DNA of 64,000 bases from Lantana camara (lineage: Eukaryota; Streptophyta; Magnoliopsida; Lamiales; Verbenaceae): the NCBI GenBank assembly GCA_037501455.1, contig CM074861.1, forward strand, positions 100,727,001 to 100,791,000, given 5' to 3'. Under the pieces are notes generated by a model, which ran no database searches, was not told the DNA's origin, and saw nothing but the letters and a program-made list of their open reading frames with translations. The translations under genes and the position numbers were made by a program. Of this stretch, positions 1 to 11,586 are shown in pieces (the first letter of the stretch is position 1; each line of letters starts with the position of its first letter).

Positions 1-800
1 GGTATCATAGCCTTGGAGCCATATACGAGGGAGTAAGGGGTCTCCCCCGTTGCCGCTCGTGGGGTAGTACGGTACGCCTAGAGGGCACCTTGAAGTTCTT
101 CTGTCTACTCCCCTTTCTTACTTTCGAGCATCATTTTCAAATGCTAGAGTATGGTTCGGTTGGTCACTTCGGCTTGTCCGTTGGCTTGAGGATGACCCAC
201 GGAAGTGAAGCGTTTCTCAATCCCAAGTTCATAGCACCAATCCCGTGTGTCAGCAACAATGAATTGGGAACCGTTAACCGAGATGAGCACCCTCGGGATG
301 CCATACCTGCAGATGATGTTCTTCCAAATGAAATCCCTCACAACTTTGAACGTTATCTTTGCGACCGCTTCAGCTTCGGCCCACTTAGTGAAATATTCCA
401 CAACGAGTATTACGAATCTCTTTTGCCCGACCGCCATTGGGAGGGGTCCCACAATATCAATGCCCAATTGGTCGAAGGGCCAAGAGACATCAATAGGGAT
501 CATTTGAGCCGCCGACAGTTGAGGGGTGTTAGAATGAAACTGGCACTTAGGGCATTTCTTGGAGTAACTGATGGCATCCTGCAGTAGCGAGGGCCAGTAG
601 AACCCACTTCTCAAGACTTTCTTAGCCAGAATTCGACCGCCAGAATGATTCCCGCAGCTTCCGTTGTGCAAATGTTCCAACACTTCCTTGGCTTGCGAGG
701 GCCTCAGGCACCTCAATGGCGGACCTTGGAAAGATCGCTTGAATAACCGTCCATCGCTGTCAAGAGAAAAGCGAGGGGCCTTATTCCTAACTTTTCGAGC
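1..800 (-). pseudogene. Integrase of the Tat-type element, partial
   Basis: The DDE integrase has an HHCC zinc-binding segment (HNGSCGNHSGG... CPKC, about 670-560) and a core with first Asp in LGIDIVGPLP (about 460). The second catalytic Asp, normally in S-D-N-G-x-Q-F, is Val here (GTT at 276-278, SVNGSQF). The Glu motif GQAEVTNRTIL ends at about 144. Downstream the same frame meets three TAG codons before AYRTTPR near 60-90, two of them where Trp is usual. The copy is catalytically dead. Confidence 0.75.
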
Positions 801-949
801 CTCTACTTTATCGCTCGGGCAGGTCCCATCCCTCATAAACTTAATGATGTCATCAAGCCAACAAGGTTTGGAGGGATCAATCGTGTTCACCTCGCATGAG
901 GGTTCCGTTTCGCGAATCAGCGGTTTCTCCGTTCTGAGGAATGTGATTG

Positions 950-1420
950 AACGCTCGCAAGAATCCTCCAGAGCCAATGGAAACTTGGAAAGAGCGTCTG
1001 CACGATCGTTTTCCGTCCTTGGGATCTGCAACAGATGGAATTCTTTGAATTTGGCGATCACTTCCTTAGCACTCGCCAAGTACTGCACCATAGTGGCTTC
1101 TCGAGCCTCATAAGTGCCATCAATTTGACTTGCAATCAGCTGGGAGTCAACATACGCAGTGACCCGAACGGCACCATTCTGGAGGCCTATCCTGAGCCCT
1201 TGGATTAGGGCCTCATATTCAGCCTCGTTGTTGGTGACCTGGAATGCCAGTTTAATAGCGTAATCAACTTCCACACCGCGAGCCTCTCTGAGGGTCACCC
1301 CGGCTCCCCCCTCCTCCCTTGTGAGGTCGAGGAGCCATCTATGTGTAGAAGCCACAGTCCCTCTTCCACCGAGGGCCCAGTACCCAGATTGAAACGCTCT
1401 ACCAACAGGTCTGCCACTAC
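950..1420 (-). pseudogene. Archaeal-type second RNase H of the Tat-type element
   Basis: A second RNase H between RNase H and integrase is characteristic of Tat/Ogre elements. The first catalytic Asp motif (LHIDGSS) lies near 1340-1355 in one frame, while the rest, with GAGVTL, the motif TNNEAEYEALIQGL and the DSQLIASQIDG strand, continues in another frame from about 1310 on. The frame therefore breaks inside the active domain. Confidence 0.7.
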
Positions 1421-1426
1421 CTGAGC

Positions 1427-2844
1427 CTATATCGCGGTGCGAGGCTCGAAAGTGATGTCAAATTGACTGAGTTCAATTGACCATTTGATTAACCTCCTTG
1501 AGAAGTCCGACTTTGCAAGCACCTGCTTGAGGGGTTGGTCTGTGAGCACTGTGATAGAATGAGCTTGAAAATAAGGCCTTAGCTTTCGAGACGCATTAAC
1601 GAGCGCAAAAGCAAACTTCTCTATCTCCATATATCTCTTCTCCGCCCCTGCAAGGTTTTGCTTAAATAGTATACATACATATGTTTACGCTCGCGGACCG
1701 CCACGAGGACAGCGCTCGTAGCCTCTGCAAAGACTGAAAGGTAAATGAATAAGTTTTCTCCAGGGCTAGGCTTGGTCAACAGCGGTGCGCTCGCGAGGTA
1801 TTGCTTCATGTCCTGCAAAGCTTTCTCACATTCCACGCTCCAGGCGAAGTTGCGAGCGTTGCGCAAAATTTTGAAAAAAGGTAAGTTCCTGTCTGCCGAG
1901 CAGGAGATGAACCTGTTCAACGAAATGATCTTTTCCACCAGCACTTGGACTTCCCTCACGTTCCGAGGGGAGGGAATATCAAGAATTGCTTTAATCTTTT
2001 CCAGATTTGCCTCTATGCCTCGCTGACTGACCATGTACCCCAAGAATTTTCCACCCCGAACGCCAAATGTACATTTGGATGGATTTAATTTCATTCCATA
2101 GTGACGTAGGATGTTGAAAGCTTGTTTGAGATCCTCCAGATGGGAATGTTGGCGCTCGCTCTTGACTATCATGTCGTCTACATACACCTCCATCGACTTT
2201 CCTATTTCGCGCTCGAACATCCTGTTAACTAGGCGTTGATAAGTTGCACCCGTATTTTTAAGTCCGAACGGCATGACTTTGAAACAGTAAACGCCTACAT
2301 GTACCACGAACGAGGTTTTGGGGCGATCCTCGGGTGCCATGAAGATCTGATAATATCCCTGAAAGGCGTCCATCATACTCATGAGCTCACACCCCGCTGT
2401 TGAATCTACCAGTAGATCAATCCTCGGTAGGGGGTATGGGTCTTTGGGGCGCGCCTTGTTGAGATCTGTGAAGTCATTACACATGCGTCATTTGTTGGCG
2501 CTCTTGGGAACGAGCACCACGTTACAGAGCCATTCCGGGTACAAAATCTCCTCAATGTACTAAGCGTCAAGGAGTTTATTGACTTCTTCTTCGATGACTT
2601 GCCTCCTGAAACCATGGACGTCCCTTTTCTTTTGCTTGATTGGCTTAAAGGCTGGGTCCACGTTGAGCCTGTGAACTATGACACTCGGATCTATTCCAGT
2701 GAGATCGGAGGCCTTCCAAGCGAATACGTCGAGGTTCCACCGGAGAAAATCAATCATCATAATCTGTAAGGGACCGTCGAGATTTGAGCCAATCCGGGTG
2801 GTTTTATCTGGGTTCCCTGGTTCCAACTCGATGGTTAAAAACAT
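1427..2844 (-). pseudogene. Reverse transcriptase and RNase H of the Tat-type element
   Basis: It copies element RNA into DNA. The RT N-terminal segment (2844-2560, with LDVFAWKASDLTGIDP) ends at a TAG; a TGA then precedes MCNDFTDLNKARPKDPYPLP at 2484, where TGG is usual (WRMC). The catalytic YVDD is intact at 2184-2173, followed by the thumb/connection. RNase H begins at about 1690, and its C-terminal part with VLTDQPLKQVL and RLIKWSIELSQFDI is at 1630-1427 in another frame. So there are two stops and at least one frameshift. Confidence 0.8.
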
Positions 2845-2871
2845 TTCGATGGGCTCAATGCGAACTTCAGG

Positions 2872-3993
2872 TCATGGAACCTCGAGCGCTCGTTTTTTCC
2901 CAGTAAGTCTGCTGCCTTTCTTACCCGAGGGCCCGTCACCCTCGTCCTCGGAGGAAGATCCCTCGACGACCCCAAGTGGCCCATCCTCCGTGTGCTGGGC
3001 TTCGCAGGGAGTCTTCTTTTTTTTATTCTTCTTGTAAAGTTTGGCCCTTTTACGTTCAGGGCCATCTTCGTCCAATTTGGGGAAGTCAAATGACTTTTTG
3101 GTAGATCTTGCCTGAATGGTTTGTTTGGGCTTGTTGCTTCGAAGGGAAAGGACGTAGCATTCCCAAGCCTCTTTGACATTACATAGAACCTCGCCAGTGC
3201 CCTTGGGAGTGGGGAATTTGACTTTCTGGTGATAAGTTGAGATTACTGCTTTGAAGTCCACGAGGGCCGGGCGTCCAATGATGATGTTGCAGGGGAGGTC
3301 CACTTCAACGACAGTATAAAGGACGCTCAAAGTTTTTCGCTATGGAGCGCGACCAAAAGAGGTGGCCAAGCGAATCTGTCTGCGAGGGACAATCTCGGAA
3401 CCCCCAAAGCCAACGAGGGCTGTTCTGAGGGGTTCGTGTGGAATGTTTGTTATATTCATTTTCTGAAACGTTGAGTAAGGGAGAACGTTCACAGAGCTTC
3501 CACTATCAATCAAGACCCTCTTTACAACGTGGTTATGAACGTCTAAACTAACCACCATGGGACAGTCTGAGGTTTCACCAATCCCATGGGGTGTTACAAT
3601 GTGTTCCAAGTCTTTCTTTGTGAACCCTACAACGCCATTCTCTTTCGAGCGTGAAGAGCTGTCAACGGAGAGCACAGGCTTGAGCTGGGATGATCGCTGG
3701 TTATAACTCCGAATGTGGAGGCACCGGGAAGCATTAGAATCGCCCCCCGAGGGTCCTCCAGCGATCATGTGAATGACCACAAAGGGCTGGTTCTCCACAT
3801 CTGCAGCTTTCCCCTTGCCGCGGTCGCTTGTTTCGATGTGATGGTGGCAGGGACTTCGTGAGCGCGAGCGGCTTCTTCCCCTTGCACGTGCTCGCTCAGC
3901 GCAATGCTCATCATACCTCTCTAATACCTTCACAAACTCCTTGAGGTGCCCCCAGCGATAAGCCTCTGGATTTTTCTCTCGAGTTGACAGCAC
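2872..3993 (-). pseudogene. Aspartic protease and linker of the Tat-type element
   Basis: The retroviral-type aspartic protease matures the polyprotein. The active site LIDSGSSVNVL is near 3510-3480; a stop falls at about 3337-3340, and the protease flap/C-terminal part with NIIIGRPAL continues at 3330. Beyond it lies a Lys/Glu/Ser-rich linker (3150-2872) before RT. The catalytic DSG is intact, but the reading frame is interrupted between the two halves. Confidence 0.7.
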
Positions 3994-5794
3994 TCGTTGG
4001 TACCATGCCTCTTCTGCTTATGGAAAGCGCAGTACTTTCCTGAGCGCTTTTGAGCCTCGGTCTCCTTCAATCTTGGCGGTCTCTTGAAGAGTTTCTTGTC
4101 CGCCACGGAATATACTTCAGCAATTGGGCGGTTGAGGGAAATCCGTTCGAACTTACGCAGGGGCGAAGAGTTGCGGCGAGCGGGGATAGGACTCCGGCGA
4201 CGACCCCTGTTAGAATCTCCTTTATCCTCGGGGGCTTTACTGATGCGAGGGGCGTTTGCCATTTTCTGATCCCTCGCGATATACATATCCTCGAGGGTGA
4301 AGAAAGAGTCAGCTATATCCCTGATTTCCATCAACGAGCGTGGCTTTTTCTTGGCCACTTCCTCCACGAATTCTTTGTTGACATAGTGTTTCATATTGAT
4401 CGCTCCAAAAAGTACATGCCTCAAGAAATCCATCGAGGGCTTTTCCACCAGCAGGATCTCTTTGTTAAACCTTCCCATGAAGGACCTGAGCGTCTCATTT
4501 GGCCCTTAGACTAAGCTGTAGAGAGCTGTTGCTGCCGGGGCTGGCGCCTTCAGAGAGTTGAAGTGGCTTAAGAAGGCATCTGTCAGATCGGTGTACCCTC
4601 GGATCGAGCGGGGATGAAGCTTCTTATACCAATCCTGAGCCATCCCAACGAGAGAGGTAACAAAGACTTTGGCTTAATAACGGCCCGGATGCTCGTACAA
4701 GTGCATCAAGTGCACAAAGTGATCCAGATGCTCGGCCGGATCAGTTGTTCCATCATACCTGTTGATGGATGTGGGGATTTTGCCCTTCCCGGCGCGGGTC
4801 TTCAGAACCTCTTCAATGAGGGGGGAAGCGCCCGTCAAGGTTCTGTAATCCCTGTCTTCAGGATCATACTCTTCGTAGTCTACTTCTCTCCGGTGGTGGG
4901 AGACCTGGCTGCGTGGGCGGCGAGCGTCTCTGGCCCTGGACCTCTCACCCCCACCGGGGGGGCTTGAGTCCGTGCTCGAGAAAGCTGCTCCACTACATTC
5001 TGGAGTCCTTTGAGCTGATCCTGCACCGCAACAAGTTGAGGGTCGCCGACATTTCTGTGGCTTGTCCTCTCTGTGGTCCTCGATTGGACCTCTTCATTAT
5101 TTTCAGCCCTTTCATTCTGAGGGACCCTTTCGTTTCCAGCGGGTTGCTGTTCTTGCTGGACCCTCGGTAGGGCTTCATTTCCCTGAGCGGGTGGCGGCGG
5201 AGGCGGAGGCGGAGGCGGCGGAGCCCTTAACACATATTGGGCAGCTACCAAGGGATGAACTAGGAGTCCTCCTATGGGTGGAGCCACTCGAGCGCCTGCC
5301 ATCGAGGGGAAATAAGCAGCGGTGAAGTGTTCCCAGGCGTTTTGTACCGCCTGCTCCTCGTATTACGCATAAAGTTCCTGTAGTTGTTGAGTGGTGATTT
5401 GGGGCATCTCCACCCCCTGTTCTTCTCTCGGGAGTGACATGGGGAGATGCAACGTTCCCAGCTGATAGGGCTGAACCATAGGCATCATTCCGGGCATCAT
5501 CCCGGGTTGCACATAAGCATATCCCGGCGGTGGCATGGCTATGGAGTACAAACCGGGATGGGAGGCTGGAGCATTGTGAATGAGGGCCGGGGGAGGAGGA
5601 ATAGAGTCAGATCCCCCTGCCTCGTTTCCACCGGTGGGGAGGGTCGCAGCGACAGTTTCTATATTTTCGGCCCCATTTCCGGCAGTTGGTGGGGGCGTAC
5701 CTCCGGCGGGGGCGTCGTTCCCTGCGTTTTCCTCATTGACGGGAGGAAGAACACCCCTATTTTCTAGCATCCCAGACCTTGTTGCAATCACCAT
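3930..5794 (-). pseudogene. gag: gag of the Tat-type element, broken
   Basis: The capsid/nucleocapsid precursor starts MVIATRSGML. An N-terminal Pro/Gly-rich segment (5794-5363) ends at a stop; the frame resumes at 5302 with a run of about 12 prolines and is lost again near 4880. The gag core follows in another frame (about 4880-4480) with motifs such as YDGTTDPAEHLDHF and AQDWYKKL, and a TAA near 4679. Another TAA lies just before the segment starting at 4478, at a place where CAA is expected. The nucleocapsid knuckle (CAFHKQKRHGTNEC) lies near 4037-3990. At least three stops and one frameshift make it non-functional. Domain order agrees with plant gypsy gag. Confidence 0.75.
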
Positions 5795-5866
5795 GTTTAG
5801 AGCAACAGGTGTTACAATTCAACTAGCTTAAAGAAGAATCAGATGAAGTTGAAGATGGTGATGGAT

Positions 5867-5884
5867 TTCCCACAGACGGCGCCA
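5867..5884 (-). other. Primer binding site (TGGCGCCG type)
   Basis: Minus strand reads TGGCGCCGTCTGTGGGAA a few bases after the LTR end. TGGCGCCG matches the tRNA-Asp-complementary PBS often found in Tat/Athila elements; the remaining bases match it less well. Confidence 0.65.
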
Positions 5885-5888
5885 AAAA

Positions 5889-6743
5889 TGATGGTGTAGG
5901 AATCTGGACTTCCAAAAATGCAACAACACTTTCAATATTTGTATGAAAAGGGAAAGACCATCACAGGCGTGAGAGCCTCAGGAACTGGGTTTCCTTTTGA
6001 GCGTGGGTTCTTCCAGCTAGGATAACACCAAGAGTGCAAAATGCAGTGGTGATGCAACGGTGGTGAAGGTAGTACGAAGCTTGAGAAGAAATGGAGGAAA
6101 AATGCCCAGAACAGTGAATGTTGTAGGTAATGTGGAAGATGACTTGCAGGAGAATGCAAGTGTTCTCTCCTATTTATATGTTAGGGGTAATGGTAGATTG
6201 GGTAATTGGACCGTGTGGTCCCAAACCTGTGTTGCCCTAACACGTGGTGGCCTGTGAGGGTATGAGAACGACGTTTCTGAAAAGCAGGCGGCGTGTCAGG
6301 TACAAGGTGCGCACTGCCTCTGTGTCAGAGGTTGTTGGCGAGGGTCGCGCGTTGGGAAGGCTCAAGGTTAGTCTTACAGGAGTACGGACGCCCTACAAGG
6401 GAGAAGATCCTATGCGAGCGTTGGTGACGCTCGAAGGGCGCGCGAATGGGTCTCCTCCAGTAGATGATCCTTGAGCGTCAAATCTGCGAGCGTCAGAAAG
6501 CGGGTGCCCTCGTGTGGGTGCCTCCCTGGGAAGGGTGGCCTTGAGGACCAGGGTGTGAGCGTCAGGTCTGACAACCCTAACCCTTTACTTGGACAGTTGG
6601 CCGAGGCTCATGGGCCTGTATTAGCCAGCAAGTGAGTGGGCTAGATTGACTCGCGAGCCCATCAATGCGAGCGTCCAATCTTTAAGTCGGTCAATGGAGA
6701 CACGTGGACGGCTCTGATACGAGCGTGGTTTTATGTCTCATCA
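5889..6743 (-). repeat. 5' LTR of the Tat-type element
   Basis: On the plus strand it starts TGATGG and ends CTCATCA, giving a short inverted TGATG/CATCA at the ends, as LTRs have. It abuts the PBS on its left. The U3 part (6743 down to about 6180) carries repeated GAGCGTC motifs, and a TATA box lies at 6171-6178. The second LTR is not in the window, so the outer boundary rests on the inverted ends only. Confidence 0.7.
6171..6178 (-). promoter_or_regulatory. TATA box of the Tat-type LTR
   Basis: Minus strand reads TATAAATA, a good plant TATA box, about 290 bp before the LTR end at 5889. This places the start of R near 6140-6150. Confidence 0.5.
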
Positions 6744-8125
6744 GTTGCCTTGGAACAAAATATATTTAATTTCCTTGTCGAATATTTTGATGAATATTCC
6801 CCCAAAAATTGGCATGAGGTGATTCTGTTCATATATTAGATATTGAGGAGGTTAAATGTAAGAAATTAAAGTTCAAATGTAGTGAAATAATTACAACTAA
6901 GAGATTTCAATAAAAACAATATTTCAATAATATTTCATATGAGTAAGGGTAATTCTATCCATAGTCTAACTCGACCAAACTAGTATAATGAGGGGAAGAG
7001 CACGTCAAAAGGAAGAGCACGGATGACAAGTTTTGACGACTTGTTTGAGAAACTCGAATTTTGTTTTATAGATTACGAAAAGTGTTTTTTTTCTACATAT
7101 TAACAAAGTTGTTCATCAAACAGATGATTGACTTAATGGAGGAAAATTCTGAACATCAAAGTACAACTTGCAAGACAGAACTCGATTGCGGCGATCGGAT
7201 TCGTCGTTTTCAGATGCGGCGGCGTTGGAAGAGCCGCCCTCGGAGACGGAGCCACCATATCGTCGCCGGAGAAAACGTCTTTGATCGATTGACGGAGATT
7301 GAAGAGAATCTGACGGCGAAGGATTTGATGTCTCATAATTGTATGAAACGTAAATAAATTAATACAAACATAAACGTGATAAATTGTAACCAAAAAAATG
7401 AATAAATAAACGTGGTAAATTAAATAAGTGAAATTAAATTCTAATGATATAACTCTAGCTTCTAAAATGCTTTTTAAAATAATCGAAGTTTGGTTTAGTC
7501 GATTAAAAGATTTTTTTTTCTTTTCTTTTTGTATATTCCAAATATTCAACACTTTTATTACAAAAAAATCTCCAATTTATTACAGTTTTAGCTTCCCCTT
7601 ATAGTTTTCGAAAATTGAACTTTTCCCCAAAAAATGAATAAATTTCTTTTTAGAATATTGAGATAGAGTTTTATAATCGTGATAAAGGTTCATTTTAAAA
7701 CGGCCAAAAATTTCGATCATCAAAAATAATATTTCCACTATATTATTATATGTTTTCTTTTTTCACGATACTAGTTAAATGAACGTGCGTTCATTTGATT
7801 TTATTTAAATAAATTTAGCTATTATCTTTATTGAATAAATTAGAATATTAAAAATATCTAATTTGATTCAATAAATATGATAACATTTTTAATGAACTAT
7901 TTTGTCTTAAAAAGCTACGCATACAAAAATATTTATATGAAATTTCTCTTTCAAATCTTATACAATAAGTAGAAATTCAAAGCAGAGAAACATTCAAATA
8001 AATAAATAATAAAAATATTTGAAATTATATTATTATAAAAAAAAGTTTCGAAGTGCATAATAATTTGTCCAAATAATTCTAGTTTTTAAGCATAAGTAAT
8101 AATTTATAACTTTTAAATATATTTA
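6744..8125. other. AT-rich spacer with a GC-rich coding-like island
   Basis: Mostly AT-rich and without recognisable genes. The stretch 7150-7345 is much more GC-rich and is open on the minus strand over about 75 codons (Ser/Asn/Arg-rich, containing GSVSEGGSSNAAASENDESD), with no clear start or splice context. I do not recognise the protein; it may be an exon relic or a fragment captured by a transposon. Confidence 0.35.
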
Positions 8126-9071
8126 AGGCATAATTACGAGCAGGCCCCTGAGATATGTCGAAATTATAGATTCCCCGTAAGGTTTGAGAAATTACGAATT
8201 CCCCCTTAACCCGTTATTTCCTCTGTTAAATTTAATAGAATTTGTGATTTTACTATTTTACCCTTCGTATGCTAATGTAAGAAAAATCCAAAGACAATGG
8301 GGTTAACGCAAGTATTGAAATTTTTTGGGAGTTTGATATAAGTACTTGAGTGTTGTAACTATCTAATATATTTTTTTTTCAAAAATTGTTATTTAATGAT
8401 ACTTTAATATTTTTATAATAAAATAATTTCATACTTAAAGTTTATTAATGCTAATTTTTATTATTTTTATATTGGGCATGCACGTTTATATTGAGATATT
8501 ATTCTTTATATGTAAGGTAGATGCATTTGGGATCTCCGGCACTTGAAATATTTATTTAAATAACTCCAATCAAAATTTATGTGAATTTGTTACTGCATTG
8601 ATTGACGTTGGTATTTTTGTTATAGTTTTCTATTTAAGAGAAAAATTTTATTATTTTCAAACAAATAAGTTTAAATAAACCTATGCAAAATATATGTAAA
8701 ACTAAAACTAAAACATAAACATAAGGTATGGAATAAATATGCATGAAATATCTATTTTAATTTATATTTATAGGTAAAATATAAATATTATATTAAATTA
8801 TAAAATTTTAAATTAAAAAATACAAATTTAACTAATATTACAAATATATCATCATATTTTCAATATTATTAAAATTTACACCCTAAGGGTAGGATTGGAA
8901 TTTTTAAAAATAATTTTGCTGACATCATTAAAATTTAACATCGTTATTAGCAGCTGGGTAATTTGTGAGAGAGAGAGTGTAACCCTTAAGGGGGTGTTCG
9001 TATTTTCACCATACCTCAGGAGGGAATCCGTATTTTTACCATACCTCAGGGGGCTGTTAGTAATTATCCCT
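8126..9071. mobile_element. Non-autonomous TIR DNA element (946 bp)
   Basis: The first about 90 bp and the last about 90 bp are imperfect inverted repeats (left: TAATTACGAGCAGGCCCCTG; right, reversed: TAATTACTAACAGCCCCCTG). It is flanked by ATATTTA on both sides (8119-8125 and 9072-9078), a possible 7-bp TSD, though AT-rich. The interior is AT-rich without coding capacity. Long TIRs suggest a MULE-like or related element; the superfamily is not certain. Confidence 0.55.
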
Positions 9072-9078
9072 ATATTTA

Positions 9079-9743
9079 ATTAAAAAAAAGACATATATAA
9101 AAAATATAAACAAAAACCTAAAATATCATATAAAATGCTATATTAACTATATATATTTTATTCCTTCTATTGTTTGATTTTCTTTAATATAATTTGTGAT
9201 TTATTTTTAATTTTTTTTATAAAGTCTTGAAAAATCTTTTTGTTGTCATTCAAAATATAGAAGTTATATTCACTTTCAAAATTATGACTTTTGCAATTTA
9301 TCTTTTTCTATAATTTCGACCTTGATTCCATCATTTAGTTTTGGTAATCATTATCACTCTTAGTTCCTTCCTAATCACTCTTTTCTCTCATTTTCTCTCC
9401 TATTATTGCTTATGCCTTTAATGATTCTTCTTCCCTTATTTATAGATATCAAACTCCTCTTAGTCTCAGTTACTCGTTCTCTTCTTAATCTAGATTCGTT
9501 CTTATCTTCAAACTTAGTTATAACTTGTTGGATATTTCATAGAACTCATATGTGTCAATTTCTCTTGGTTTTACTCTAACCGGTTCACCTCACGTGCATC
9601 CTAAATTCGCCACCTGATAAAGAACTGATCAACCTACTCCTCAGGCAAGTTGATCTTAGGTTTGGTTCCATTAAAGGCTCAATGGGTATGTCCCCAACAA
9701 TCACCAATTTTATTATAATTATCTTAAACTAAATATCCATCTA
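9079..9743. other. Spacer without recognised feature
   Basis: AT-rich DNA with a pyrimidine-rich stretch around 9330-9500. I see no gene, RNA or repeat end here. Confidence 0.4.
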
Positions 9744-10202
9744 TCAAATGTAGCACCCACACGTAGGGCCACATCCCCCGCACCATAATCCAAACCCGAA
9801 TACGAAATGGAATGTCCGTACCCGAATCCGAATCATAGCGAACGGGAGACCAAACACACACTCTAGGCTAGGCGGAGCTAAACAAAACTAAATCAGAGTA
9901 CGCGGAAGTAAATCAATAAACAACACTTGAACCATCACATAAATATGTATAGGTACCAACACGTACGTATCCATATAATATTTACATATAGGTACCAACA
10001 TATAATCCTGTACAAAAGCCATCCCGGCTCAAGCAAAATATAAGTAAGTATCTACAATCCATAGCTATACATATACAAATTAATAAAGTGCAAGTATGTA
10101 CATGCACCTAACGAGACCTAGACCGACAAGTGTATAAAGAAGACACACTTCTCCGCCTAGCTCACGCTCCAAAACCTGCAACTAAAAGAGTAAACGAGGG
10201 GT

Positions 10203-10255
10203 CAGTCAACTGACTGAGTGAGGGTGCTAACGCATACCCACACCCTATATATATA
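10203..10255 (-). promoter_or_regulatory. Putative core promoter and start-site hairpin of family A LTR
   Basis: On the minus strand a TATATATATA box (10255-10246) is followed about 30 bp downstream by CTCACTCAGTC and a CAGTC-AGTT-GACTG hairpin (10216-10203). The other family A LTRs carry equivalent sequence near 17515-17570 and 24075-24130. Family B LTRs have the same CTCACTCAGTC plus hairpin, which supports a conserved role near the transcription start. Confidence 0.45.
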
Positions 10256-11296
10256 AAGCAAAGCACCTATCAAAACGGGTGGAGATATGAATCGGAATAG
10301 GTTTTACAAACTAAAGCTTTCAAAACAAATACATATACTTTTAAAGCTTTTCACAAACACTATCCTGATTCATACCTCCCAAACATAACATAACACAATG
10401 CTCGGCGAGAACGAGCTTCCAACCTTTACTCCTCAGAACAAAGCAAAACATAAATCACAACACATCAACCTTTACTCCAATGATGGAAGAGCCACCGGTG
10501 GCTCTAACCATCCATACATATACAGACTCATGAGGGGTAGCGAACCCGCATCGTGCCCTCCCCGGTTTTTACACCGAAGGCAGCGAAATATCACACCTTT
10601 CCTAGCTCCCGGGGTCGCGTGTGATATATCGGATGGAGACTACGCACAGGCTTTACCTCGACCGCCCGAACCGTCCCGAGGGCTCCTTACCCGTAGCTCC
10701 TTGGACACAAACACAAATCATATCATATGCCAAATCTTTCATGGCAATCTCGCTAACTTGAACCGTAAAGACTTTTCCAAAACTAAGCTTGCATATGCTT
10801 ATATAGTACCTTTCCAAAGCAAGAGTGTTCACAAGGTAATAAACATATTCTAATCAACACATACATATCTATAAGTATAATATATAGTCACATGCGCGGC
10901 TTGAAAACATCACATAAGACCTTAGGTCACTTAACTAAACAAAAGTCCTAAGCCTCACCTTGTGCGTGACAAAATACGAGTGGACGTGAACAACTTACGC
11001 CTCGGGCTCGTTAACAGGAACCTACTATGAAAAGAAAACACGAAAGCCCAAGACTTAGACTCTATATGAACCAAAGAAGACGCTCGGCAAAATGCATAAT
11101 TCATGATCACATATAAAATATTACAATTAGGTCATATAATTCACAAATTAGAGCACAACACATTTATTTACAATTTATCATGCCACAAAAATCAAGTTAT
11201 AACAATTAATATGCAAAAGAAAAGCAATTAAAGTCATAAAATGGCATAACTTAAGCAAAAAGAAGCAGTGACAGCTCCCAGGTTTCGGGAAGGGGT

Positions 11297-11586
11297 GGGA
11301 ACGACCCTTTCACTGTAGGGAACGGCCGTTCCCGCCCTCGCTAAAAGTTTCTAGAAGATGGGAACGACCGTTCCCAATTTGTACTGGGGACGGGAAGGGT
11401 CGTTCCCAACTACCCGAACTTTTCCCCGCACGTCTGTAACTTGAACTAAAAATTTCGATCATGGGAACGACCCTTCCCATTCCCAGTTCAAACTGGGAAC
11501 GGACGTTCCCACTCTCGGCAGAAAACAGTAAAAGGGCCTGGAAGGGCCGTTCCCAGTTTATAACTGGGACGAGAACGGCCGTTCCG
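11297..11586. repeat. Array of GGGAACGGCCGTTCCC-like palindromes in family A LTR
   Basis: About eight 16-bp palindromes or half-decayed versions at roughly 11297, 11318-11333, 11360-11375, 11392-11407, 11463-11478, 11495-11510, 11540-11554 and 11571-11586. The centre varies (ACGGCCGT, ACGACCGT, AGGGTCGT). It sits about 1 kb upstream of the LTR TATA on the minus strand. The same array occurs in the other two family A LTRs and in family B. Confidence 0.85.

Larger units (their letters stand above)
1..6743 (-). mobile_element. Ty3/gypsy LTR retrotransposon, Tat lineage, 3' part outside window
   Basis: Seen: reading leftwards on the minus strand come an LTR (6743-5889), a PBS (5884-5867), gag (5794 to about 3990), protease, reverse transcriptase, RNase H, a second archaeal-type RNase H and integrase running off the window at base 1. 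The extra RNase H between RNase H and integrase, a TGGCGCC-starting PBS and a gag knuckle of the form CxFHx5HxxxEC are hallmarks of the Tat/Ogre group of non-chromodomain gypsy elements (family knowledge). The coding region is full of stops and frameshifts, so the copy is dead. The 3' LTR and left TSD lie outside the window; the 5 bp after the LTR are GTTGC. Confidence 0.88.

Noticed and set aside
7061..7357. Plus-strand 98-codon frame
   Set aside because: Highly Arg-rich shadow of the GC-rich island; the minus-strand frame has more protein-like composition, and neither is identified.
10398..10853. 151-codon plus-strand frame in the family A LTR
   Set aside because: It is antisense to the element, and its counterparts at 17713 and 24272 are of different length, so it is not maintained.
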